Source of the DNA: an uncultured Collinsella sp.
GTDB lineage: Bacteria; Actinomycetota; Coriobacteriia; Coriobacteriales; Coriobacteriaceae
Reading direction: 5' to 3'
Length of the DNA stretch: 10,658 nt
NCBI GenBank assembly: GCA_900757385.1
Contig: CAAENO010000097.1
Coordinates: forward strand, 1-10,658
Shown here: positions 5,631 through 10,658 of the stretch, one piece after another
How the letters are laid out: each line of letters opens with the position of its first letter
How positions within the stretch are numbered: the stretch's first letter is position 1
Notes under the pieces: generated by a model
The model's database searches: none
Seen by the model: the letters and a program-made list of their open reading frames with translations, nothing else
What the model was told of the DNA's origin: nothing
Position numbers and translations under genes: made by a program

Positions 5631-6242
5631 ATGGGCATGGACGAGCTCATCGACCTCTTTGCCGAGGGCGATGAGCTCGTCTCCAATACCGCTTTTGAGG
5701 ATTTGGATCTTGCCTGCGACGTGGCGAACGGCGCGACCTTCGATGGCGTCGTGTTCCGATCTTGCGAGTTCGATAGCGTTGACTGGAGCGGCTCGACGTT
5801 TCGCGACGTGGTGTTTCGCGGTTGCCGCTTTATCCGCTGCAACATGGAAGGCTGCTGGCTCAACCGCTGCGACTTCGTTGACTGCTCGGCGCCGGGGCTC
5901 AACTTGCTCAGGGCGCGTCTGTCGAGCGTGTCGTTTACATCGTGCGATTTGAGCTATGCGAACCTTTCGGAGGGACGCATTGGCCCCATGGCTGCGCATG
6001 ACACGCGTTTGACCGAGGCCGCGTTTCAGGGTGCCAAGCTGGGTCAGATACGCCTGGATGGCTGTGACCTGACGCGTATGGATGTGTTTAAGACGTCGCT
6101 TTCCGGCGTGGATGTATCGCGTTGTACATTCGCGGCGCCCGTTGTTTCGGGCGATTACCATGAGTTGCGTGGCTTGACGGTCAATGCCGAGCAGGCGCTG
6201 GCACTCTCGGGTTTGTTGGGAATTCAACTCGCCGACGAATAG
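5631..6242 (+). CDS. Pentapeptide-repeat protein with Qnr-like C-terminus
   Basis: This is a 203-residue protein. Pentapeptides run in one unbroken register from about residue 20 to 169, with the central Phe/Leu/Met/Val at 22, 27, 37, 42, 47 and on to 167, about 30 repeats or 7.5 turns of a right-handed quadrilateral beta-helix. The tail ELRGLTVNAEQALALSGLLGIQL (178-200) resembles the helix that dimerises Qnr and MfpA DNA-gyrase-protecting proteins. Cysteines fall at i-2 positions 45, 65, 70, 75, 80, 85, 105, 145 and 165. The frame is open from 5511, but that part overlaps the SGNH gene and hairpin. Starts at 5631 (MGMDEL) or 5637 are preferred on protein grounds, though neither has a good ribosome-binding site. 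Gyrase protection or quinolone tolerance is possible but not shown. Confidence 0.85.
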   Translation: MGMDELIDLFAEGDELVSNTAFEDLDLACDVANGATFDGVVFRSCEFDSVDWSGSTFRDVVFRGCRFIRCNMEGCWLNRCDFVDCSAPGLNLLRARLSSVSFTSCDLSYANLSEGRIGPMAAHDTRLTEAAFQGAKLGQIRLDGCDLTRMDVFKTSLSGVDVSRCTFAAPVVSGDYHELRGLTVNAEQALALSGLLGIQLADE

Positions 6243-6278
6243 GCGCTCTGGTCCTTTGCTCGACCGCTATCTAAAATC

Positions 6279-6343
6279 AAACCGTCGCAACATTTAATGA
6301 TTTTTCGCGTTTGCACGATTTTCATCGAATGTTGCGACGGTTT
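6279..6343. terminator. Perfect 16-bp inverted repeat between convergent pentapeptide and thiD genes
   Basis: Arms 6279-6294 and 6328-6343 are exact reverse complements around a 33-nt T-rich loop. On the plus strand the stem leads into TTTTT (6341-6345), and on the minus strand into TTTGATTTT, so it could stop transcription from both sides. The loop is long for a standard terminator. Confidence 0.7.
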
Positions 6344-6353
6344 TTGGTGCAAG

Positions 6354-6380
6354 GTAGCCTGTCTTTTTTTGGCAGGTTAC
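6354..6380. repeat. 8-bp hairpin with homopolymer loop
   Basis: GTAGCCTG (6354-6361) and CAGGTTAC (6373-6380) pair with one G-U around a loop containing TTTTTTT. It lies 8 nt from the thiD stop and may add to 3'-end formation of thiD. No T-run follows it on either strand, so its role is unclear. Confidence 0.45.
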
Positions 6381-6387
6381 TGGCTAT

Positions 6388-7218
6388 TTAGTACTGCCAC
6401 ATGTGGTTGACAGGGCCGGAGCCTTTGCCCATGTCAAAGCCGGCGGCGAGAGCGCCCGTTAGGTAGGCCTTGCCCGCGTTGACGGCGTCGGCAAGATCCA
6501 TGCCCTGCGCCAATGCGCAGGCGATGGCGGATGAAAGCGTGCAGCCGGTGCCATGCGTGTTGCCGGTCTCGATGCGCTTGTGGCGGAACCACGTGGTGAG
6601 CGGATCGCCCATATGGTTGCCTTCGTTATCGAGTGGCGCGGGTTCGGCCAATACATCGTTGGCCTCGTTGACAAGATGCCCACCCTTAACGAGGGATGCG
6701 CAACCAAAGCGGCGGGTGAGGAGCATGGCGGCGTTTTGCTGCGTGCGCTCGGAATCGACCTCGTAGTCGAGCAGCGCCATGGCCTCGGGAATATTGGGCG
6801 TGATAACGGTCGCCAACGGGAACAGGCAGTGGGTGAGCGCCTCGGCAGCATCCTCGGCGATGAGGCGAGCGCCCGAGGTGGCAACCATGACGGGGTCGAC
6901 GACGATATTCTGCGCATCCCAGGCGCTCAAGCGCTCGGCGATAACCTCGATAATCTCGGCAGAGGAGACCATGCCGATTTTGACGGCGTTGGGGCGGATA
7001 TCGTCAAAGACGGCATCGATCTGCGCCGCGACAATATCGGGGGAGATGTCCTGCACGGCGGTGACGCCCAGGGTGTTCTGTGCGGTGATGGCCGTGATGG
7101 CCGTCTCGGCATACAGACGGTGCGCCGTGATAGTCTTGATATCGGCCTGAATGCCGGCGCCGCCGCTGGAATCGGATCCTGCGATGGACAGGACGGCAGG
7201 TACCTTGCTGCGATCCAT
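6388..7218 (-). CDS. thiD: Hydroxymethylpyrimidine/phosphomethylpyrimidine kinase
   Basis: This 276-residue ribokinase-fold enzyme phosphorylates HMP to HMP-P and HMP-P to HMP-PP for thiamin synthesis. Features in order: the substrate-binding start SIAGSDSSGGAGIQAD (11-26), TAQNT (45-49), VDPVM (107-111), TPN (140-142), KGGH (178-181), and the anion-hole/catalytic segment NTHGTGCTLSSA (220-231) with Cys226. Length is typical for single-domain ThiD; there is no ThiE or TenA fusion. GGGAG lies 5 nt before the ATG. It is downstream of thiC on the same strand, with 177 bp between, and has its own promoter candidate. No THI box lies in its own leader, so thiamin control would have to come through thiC readthrough or not at all. 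PdxK-type activity on pyridoxal is a lesser alternative; the thiC neighbour argues for ThiD. Confidence 0.95.
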   Translation of the reverse strand: MDRSKVPAVLSIAGSDSSGGAGIQADIKTITAHRLYAETAITAITAQNTLGVTAVQDISPDIVAAQIDAVFDDIRPNAVKIGMVSSAEIIEVIAERLSAWDAQNIVVDPVMVATSGARLIAEDAAEALTHCLFPLATVITPNIPEAMALLDYEVDSERTQQNAAMLLTRRFGCASLVKGGHLVNEANDVLAEPAPLDNEGNHMGDPLTTWFRHKRIETGNTHGTGCTLSSAIACALAQGMDLADAVNAGKAYLTGALAAGFDMGKGSGPVNHMWQY

Positions 7219-7263
7219 GTTCGCTCCCTTGTTCGGTCGGATTCAAATGGGTCTTCAATCCGC

Positions 7264-7292
7264 ATTATAAAGATGCCCGGGCCGGCTGTATG
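7264..7292 (-). promoter_or_regulatory. Candidate thiD promoter
   Basis: A consensus -10, TATAAT (7264-7269, minus strand), lies 17 bp from CATACA (7287-7292), which keeps the ACA end of the -35 consensus. Transcription would start near 7257, giving a leader of about 39 nt. The -35 falls inside the loop of the GC-rich hairpin at 7275-7304. Confidence 0.6.
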
Positions 7293-7304
7293 CCGATCCC
7301 GGGC
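7275..7304. terminator. GC-rich hairpin downstream of thiC, overlapping the thiD promoter
   Basis: GCCCGGG (7275-7281) pairs with CCCGGGC (7298-7304), and an inner CGGC (7283-7286) with GCCG (7292-7295) around TGTAT. On the minus strand it is followed by ATCTTTA, a poor U-tract, so it may be a weak terminator for thiC lying 91 nt past the stop. Confidence 0.5.
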
Positions 7305-7345
7305 GGGCGGTGCAATCTTTACGTAAATATAAGCAAATGTTCACA

Positions 7346-7360
7346 CGTCAACAATTGACG
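7346..7360. promoter_or_regulatory. Palindrome CGTCAA-CAA-TTGACG in the thiC-thiD gap
   Basis: Two exact 6-bp arms around three bases look like a dimeric operator, 54 bp upstream of the thiD -35 candidate. The minus-strand arm TTGACG could also act as a -35, with TATTTA 16 bp downstream. No regulator is encoded nearby. Low confidence. Confidence 0.3.
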
Positions 7361-7395
7361 AGCACCTTGTGTTCGATTGCGGCTCCGATGACGCG

Positions 7396-8730
7396 TTAGT
7401 CCTCCATGCCGAGGTCGATTGTCGTGCCTTCGAACACCTTGTTGACGGTGCGAACGGCGCACATCTTGCCGCACATGGTGCAGGTGCCCTCGGTGGCGGC
7501 GGGGGATTCCTCGTAGCGCTTCTTACCGGTGACCGGATCGAGAGCACACTTCCACATGGCATCCCAGTCGAGCTTGCGGCGTGCCTGGCCCATCTTGTCG
7601 TCCATGTCGCGGGCGTGCGGCACCTTCTTGGCGATATCGGCGGCGTGCGCGGCAATCTTGGTGGCCATGAGGCCGTCGAGCACATCCTGGGCGTTAGGCA
7701 GGCATAGGTGCTCGGCCGGTGTCACGTAGCACAGGAAGTCGGCACCGGAGCTGGCGGAGATAGCGCCGCCGATGGCAGCGGTGATGTGGTCGTAGCCCAC
7801 GCCGATATCGGTCACCAGCGGCCCGAGCACATAGAACGGGGCGTTGTGGCACAGGCGCTTCTGCAGTTTCATGTTGGCGGCGATCTCGTCGAGCGCCATG
7901 TGACCCGGACCCTCGACCATGACCTGGACGCCGGCAGCCCAAGCGCGCTTGCACAGCTTGCCCAGCTCGATCATCTCAGCGGTCTCGGTGGCGTCGTTGG
8001 AGTCGTAGAGGCAGCCCGGGCGGCAGGAGTCGCCGAGCGAAATCGTCACGTCGTACTCGTGGCAGATCTCGAGCAGCTCGTCAAAGTACTCGTAGAAGGG
8101 GTTTTCGTTGCCGGTGACCTCCATCCAGCCAAACAGCAGCGAGCCGCCGCGGCTCACGATGTTCATCAAGCGGCCGGTCTCCTTAAAGGTCTTGGTGACC
8201 GATTTGTTGATGCCGCAGTGGATGGTCATAAAGTCCACGCCGTCCTCGGCGTGCGCGCGCACGACCTCGAACAGGTCGTCCTTGGTGAGCTTGACCAGCG
8301 GCTTTTCCATGTAGCCGATGGCGTCGTACATGGGGACGGTGCCTACCATGAGCGGCGTCTCGTCGATGAGCTGCTGGCGGAACTGGCGCGTCTTGCCCGA
8401 GTTGGAGAGGTCCATGATGGCGTCGGCGCCAAAGTCCTCGGCGATCTTGACCTTCTTCCATTCCTCGGCGGCATCTGCCTTGTCGCCCGAGATGCCCAGG
8501 TTCACGTTGACCTTGGTGGACAGGCCCTCACCGACGCCAAAGGCGCGCATGCCCTTTTTGATGTGCACGATGTTGGCGGGAATGGCGATGCGGCCGTCGG
8601 CCACGCGCTCGCGGATGTACTCGGGGTCGCGATGCTCGCGCTCGGCGACCTCCTTCATCTGCGGTGTGATCTGCCCGGCGCGGGCGAAGTCGATTTGCGT
8701 GACGAGCTTGGGCTCGGTCTGTGTGCTCAT
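7396..8730 (-). CDS. thiC: Phosphomethylpyrimidine synthase, short form
   Basis: This 444-residue radical-SAM enzyme converts aminoimidazole ribotide to HMP-P, the pyrimidine half of thiamin. Visible features: NVNLGISG (75-82), MDLSNSGKTRQFR (106-118), LGDSCRPGC (232-240), EGPGH (273-277), YVTPAEHLCLP (335-345), and the C-terminal iron-sulfur motif Cys417-x2-Cys420-x3-Cys424. It lacks the N-terminal extension of long enterobacterial ThiC. The cluster motif has three residues before the last Cys, where E. coli ThiC has four. The frame opens at 8754, but that ATG lies in the riboswitch core. The ATG at 8730 has GGGAG 8 nt upstream and is preferred. BzaF-type hydroxybenzimidazole synthases are relatives; the TPP riboswitch and thiD argue for ThiC. 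Confidence 0.96.
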   Translation of the reverse strand: MSTQTEPKLVTQIDFARAGQITPQMKEVAEREHRDPEYIRERVADGRIAIPANIVHIKKGMRAFGVGEGLSTKVNVNLGISGDKADAAEEWKKVKIAEDFGADAIMDLSNSGKTRQFRQQLIDETPLMVGTVPMYDAIGYMEKPLVKLTKDDLFEVVRAHAEDGVDFMTIHCGINKSVTKTFKETGRLMNIVSRGGSLLFGWMEVTGNENPFYEYFDELLEICHEYDVTISLGDSCRPGCLYDSNDATETAEMIELGKLCKRAWAAGVQVMVEGPGHMALDEIAANMKLQKRLCHNAPFYVLGPLVTDIGVGYDHITAAIGGAISASSGADFLCYVTPAEHLCLPNAQDVLDGLMATKIAAHAADIAKKVPHARDMDDKMGQARRKLDWDAMWKCALDPVTGKKRYEESPAATEGTCTMCGKMCAVRTVNKVFEGTTIDLGMED

Positions 8731-8734
8731 TGGC

Positions 8735-8829
8735 ACGGCTCCCTTCGTTGGCATTACCCATATCAGGTTTGCGGGTCAGGGCGGGCGCGCCCAGCCTCAG
8801 CCTGCCGTCTTGTCCTGCAAGCTCCCCGT
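8735..8829 (-). promoter_or_regulatory. TPP riboswitch (THI box) controlling thiC
   Basis: On the minus strand the leader reads ACGGGGAGC, then GGCTGAGG, then AACCTGATATGGGTAATGCC and AACGAAGGGA, closing with CCGT. These are the conserved blocks of the thiamin-pyrophosphate aptamer, with ACGG (8826-8829) pairing CCGT (8735-8738) as P1. The usual CTGAGA reads CTGAGG here. The aptamer's own 3' GAAGGGAG is also the thiC Shine-Dalgarno, 8 nt before the ATG, so ligand binding should hide the ribosome-binding site directly. No separate terminator or anti-SD stem is needed or seen. Confidence 0.93.
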
Positions 8830-8844
8830 TATGTCATGGGCTCA

Positions 8845-8875
8845 AGTATAGCCTGAATGGGTACGATTGGGCCAA
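8845..8875 (-). promoter_or_regulatory. Candidate thiC promoter
   Basis: TATACT (8845-8850, minus strand) matches the -10 consensus at five of six positions. TTGGCC (8870-8875) lies 19 bp upstream as a poor -35. Transcription would start near 8838, only about nine bases before the aptamer, as expected for a riboswitch leader. Confidence 0.5.
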
Positions 8876-8900
8876 CGAGCGTGCCTGTGGGGAGGCGTAC

Positions 8901-9416
8901 ATGGAAGACAAGCATCTATATCGAGAGACACAATGGGATGTATCGGCCGAGGAAAGCCGTGCGCACCATGGCCTTGTCGCGATTGGTTTTGCGGTGCTTG
9001 CCGTGCTGGTGATTGCCGTTTGTATCTGGACGTTTGGTGGTCGCGGCGGCGCTGCATGGGAGTTCGAGGCCGATGATAGCCTGCCGATAATGACGGTGAA
9101 GGTCGCGGGCGGCAATACCGTTGCCGCGCCGGGCGACTATTGGTATTCGCGCGATGGATTTGTCCAGCTTCAGCTGAGCGGTGGGTCTATTCCTGGTGAG
9201 GAAATCGAACGCGTGACGTATGATGCGGCGCTCAAAACGCTGACGGTGAAGCTCAAGAATCAGGGCGACGTGCCTACGACTATGGATATCGCGCTGACGG
9301 AATGGCGCTTGGAGCCCCCATCGGGTGTTGCGGTGTCCGAGGTAGAGCACGTTAAGATTACCTACCTAGATGGCTCGACGAGCGAGATTGCAAAGGCCGA
9401 TACCTTGGCGGAGTAA
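8901..9416 (+). CDS. Single-pass membrane protein of unknown function
   Basis: This is a 171-residue protein: a short charged N-terminus, one hydrophobic segment (about 24-46, GLVAIGFAVLAVLVIAVCIW), then a soluble domain of about 120 residues. The N-terminal stretch before the helix is acidic and the residues after it include Arg48, so topology is not obvious; an outside C-terminal domain is the more usual arrangement. The domain looks beta-rich, with alternating hydrophobics such as IMTVKVAGG, FVQLQLSGG, LTVKLKNQG and VKITYLDGS. I recognise no family. The frame opens at 8721, but GGGGAGG 5 nt before the ATG at 8901 makes that the start; the earlier part would overlap the riboswitch. It is divergent from thiC and convergent with yaaA, with 23 bp between stops, so no operon partner suggests a role. 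Confidence 0.75.
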   Translation: MEDKHLYRETQWDVSAEESRAHHGLVAIGFAVLAVLVIAVCIWTFGGRGGAAWEFEADDSLPIMTVKVAGGNTVAAPGDYWYSRDGFVQLQLSGGSIPGEEIERVTYDAALKTLTVKLKNQGDVPTTMDIALTEWRLEPPSGVAVSEVEHVKITYLDGSTSEIAKADTLAE

Positions 9417-9439
9417 CGGAGTGTTTGGAAACGGCGGGC

Positions 9440-10249
9440 CTATTGTGCCTGCGCGTTCATGAATACCAGGGTGTTTTTGTCTGAAAGCTCGGGGATGTGC
9501 CGATAGCCGATGTTGAATGCGGTAAGTTCGCTTACATCCTCGAGCTTGTTTTCTGCCATCCACCGCACCATGGAGCCGCGCGCCTTTTTGCTGGCGGTCG
9601 ACCGTTGGATGGGCTTCCCGTTGCGGATACCCTCGCCAAAGAGGCATGTGACGGCCGTGGCGTCGCCCGCGAGATGGGGCAGAACGGCTTTGGCATACTC
9701 TACGCTGGCGAGGTTGACGATCGTGGTGTTTGAGCCTGCCGGGGCGATAACCCGCGCGAGCTTGTCGCTCCAAAACGCGTAGAGGTCTCGGGCATCGTCA
9801 ACGGCGAGCTTCGCGCCCATTTCCAGCCGATACGGTTCGACGGCATGAAAGGGGCGAACGCACCCGTAGAGGCCCGAGAGGATCCACAGATGGTCTTGCA
9901 GCCATGCGAGCTGCGCGGAATCCATCACCTCGGGCGCCATGCTCTGGTATTGAATGCCGTGATAGGACATGACGGCAGGGGAGAGGTGACGGGCGAGTGC
10001 GGGATTGTCGAGATCGCCGTTTCCCAAGATGGGCCCGAACTCATGCAGGGTGTTGAGGCAAGGCCCCAGCAGTTTGTCACTCACGTTCCATAGCGCCTGC
10101 AGACCGCCGCTGCCTTCATTCCGCTCGATATCTTGCAGCGCGCGGTGGATGCGAGCCGTCTCGTGCGCAAAAGGTGGAATGCCCAGGACTTCAAAAGCAT
10201 CTTGGGCCGAGCGCATTTGCTTGGCGGGTGAAACGATGACCTGGAGCAT
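9440..10249 (-). CDS. yaaA: Peroxide stress protein YaaA (DUF328/UPF0246)
   Basis: This 269-residue cytosolic protein is of the YaaA family. The hallmarks are the start MLQVIVSPAKQM (1-12), LSGLYGCVRPF...EPYRLEMG (124-145), DLYAFW (155-160), NLASVEY (179-185) and KKARGSMVRWMAENKL (221-236). E. coli YaaA belongs to the OxyR regulon, lowers free iron during peroxide stress and has a DNA-binding fold; here the role is by analogy. The frame opens at 10450, but the ATG at 10249 begins at the conserved N-terminus and has GGAG 5 nt upstream. The ribosome-binding site lies 6 nt beyond the U-tract of a long hairpin, so transcription into yaaA may depend on readthrough of it. Length is slightly above the usual 245-260 residues. 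Confidence 0.93.
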   Translation of the reverse strand: MLQVIVSPAKQMRSAQDAFEVLGIPPFAHETARIHRALQDIERNEGSGGLQALWNVSDKLLGPCLNTLHEFGPILGNGDLDNPALARHLSPAVMSYHGIQYQSMAPEVMDSAQLAWLQDHLWILSGLYGCVRPFHAVEPYRLEMGAKLAVDDARDLYAFWSDKLARVIAPAGSNTTIVNLASVEYAKAVLPHLAGDATAVTCLFGEGIRNGKPIQRSTASKKARGSMVRWMAENKLEDVSELTAFNIGYRHIPELSDKNTLVFMNAQAQ

Positions 10250-10264
10250 GAACTCTCCTATGCC

Positions 10265-10339
10265 AAAAAGGAAGTTGCGGTGGAATACGGTCTGTTTTGG
10301 TCGTTTATGGGCCAGTTTAGTCCGTATTTCACCGCAACT
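10265..10339 (-). terminator. 18-bp hairpin with U-tract between the aminopeptidase and yaaA
   Basis: Arms 10273-10290 and 10322-10339 pair along 18 positions (one G-U) around a 31-nt loop that can itself pair partly. On the minus strand the stem is followed by TTCCTTTTT, ending at 10265. It would end aminopeptidase transcripts 14 nt past that stop codon, or act as an attenuator in a yaaA leader. Confidence 0.75.
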
Positions 10340-10352
10340 GATGAAGGGTTGG

Positions 10353-10658
10353 TTAGGCGCGCTCGAGGAAGGCCTTGTAGCCGCGATAGGCCTCGTAGAT
10401 ATCGGCCTTGTTAGCGACCTCCCACAGGGCGTGCATGGACAGGACGGCAACGCCAGAGTCGATGACGTTCATGCCGTACTTGGCCATGATGTAGGCGATG
10501 GTGCCGCCGCCACCTGCGTTGACGCGGCCGAGCTCGCAGGTCTGGAAGTCAACGCCCGCCTCGTCCATGATGTCGCGGATGAGGGCCACATACTCGGCGT
10601 CGGCGTCGTTAGAGCCGCCCTTGCCGCGGCTGCCCGTGTACTTGTTAAAGCACAGGCC
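10353..10658 (-). CDS. M18 family aminopeptidase, C-terminal 101 residues (runs off the right edge)
   Basis: The minus-strand frame is open through the window edge and ends at TAA 10353-10355. The fragment reads KYTGSRGKGGSNDADAEYV near its start, then ELGRVNAGGGGTIA and SGVAVLSMHALWEVANKADIY, which are the conserved C-terminal segments of the M18 zinc aminopeptidases (aspartyl aminopeptidase / yeast Lap4 type). The His of SMHALWEV is the metal ligand in this family. These enzymes form large dodecameric cytosolic complexes that remove N-terminal residues from peptides, often acidic ones. An internal GTG at 10587-10589 is not a start, since the homology continues upstream. Substrate preference cannot be judged from the fragment. 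Confidence 0.93.
   Translation of the reverse strand, partial: GLCFNKYTGSRGKGGSNDADAEYVALIRDIMDEAGVDFQTCELGRVNAGGGGTIAYIMAKYGMNVIDSGVAVLSMHALWEVANKADIYEAYRGYKAFLERA

Noticed and set aside
5316..6227. 303-codon minus-strand frame antisense to the pentapeptide gene
   Set aside because: Arg/Ala/His-rich shadow frame that overlaps the SGNH gene; the plus-strand repeat protein is unmistakable.
7396..8730. Reading the ThiC gene as a BzaF-type anaerobic benzimidazole synthase
   Set aside because: The TPP riboswitch and neighbouring thiD fit thiamin synthesis; no cobamide genes are nearby.
8731..8754. Upstream in-frame ATG extending ThiC by eight residues
   Set aside because: That ATG is the conserved GGGTAATGCC of the TPP aptamer and the eight residues would be encoded by the riboswitch core and SD.
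7708..8856. 382-codon plus-strand frame antisense to thiC
   Set aside because: Its long span follows from third-position GC bias in thiC; composition is Val/Gly/Asp/His-rich with no motif.
1..10658. CRISPR array, tRNA or rRNA, integrase or transposase gene, attachment site
   Set aside because: I scanned both strands and saw no regularly spaced direct repeats, no tRNA-like cloverleaf and no mobile-element protein.

Overview
The window is GC-rich chromosomal DNA with tightly packed genes, short intergenic gaps and many intrinsic-terminator-like hairpins. The gene set (PiT/DUF47 phosphate uptake, BI-1 protein, TIGR02452 macrodomain protein, short-form ThiC under a TPP riboswitch, YaaA, M18 aminopeptidase) and the codon style suggest an anaerobic gut actinobacterium of the Coriobacteriia, most like Collinsella. 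That assignment is inference from general appearance, not from a search.

Layout. At the left edge (1-153, minus) is the N-terminus of a nitroreductase whose codon use is unlike its neighbours. After a 281-bp gap holding a CCAAAG motif cluster and a large inverted repeat comes a minus-strand phosphate-uptake operon: PiT permease (1126-2175) followed by a DUF47/PhoU-like partner (435-1058). The PiT leader carries a perfect anti-Shine-Dalgarno match that no obvious gene uses. From 2425 to 6242 five plus-strand genes follow: a small protein of unknown function, a BI-1/YetJ-like seven-helix membrane protein, a TIGR02452 (bacterial PARG-type) macrodomain protein with an altered catalytic motif, an SGNH esterase, and a pentapeptide-repeat protein with a Qnr-like tail. 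Hairpins with U-tracts separate several of them.

The second half is mainly minus strand. thiC (7396-8730), behind a TPP riboswitch, and thiD (6388-7218), behind its own promoter, make and phosphorylate the pyrimidine half of thiamin. A short membrane-anchored protein of unknown function (8901-9416, plus) is divergent from thiC and convergent with yaaA (9440-10249, minus). The window ends inside the C-terminus of an M18 aminopeptidase (10353-10658, minus).

No mobile-element gene, CRISPR array, tRNA or rRNA is visible, and I see no multi-gene defence or biosynthetic system that is obviously new. The best leads are the Glu-to-Ala change at the PARG catalytic position, the in-register cysteine ladder of the pentapeptide protein, the unused strong ribosome-binding site in the PiT leader, and the placing of terminator-like hairpins directly against ribosome-binding sites of downstream genes.
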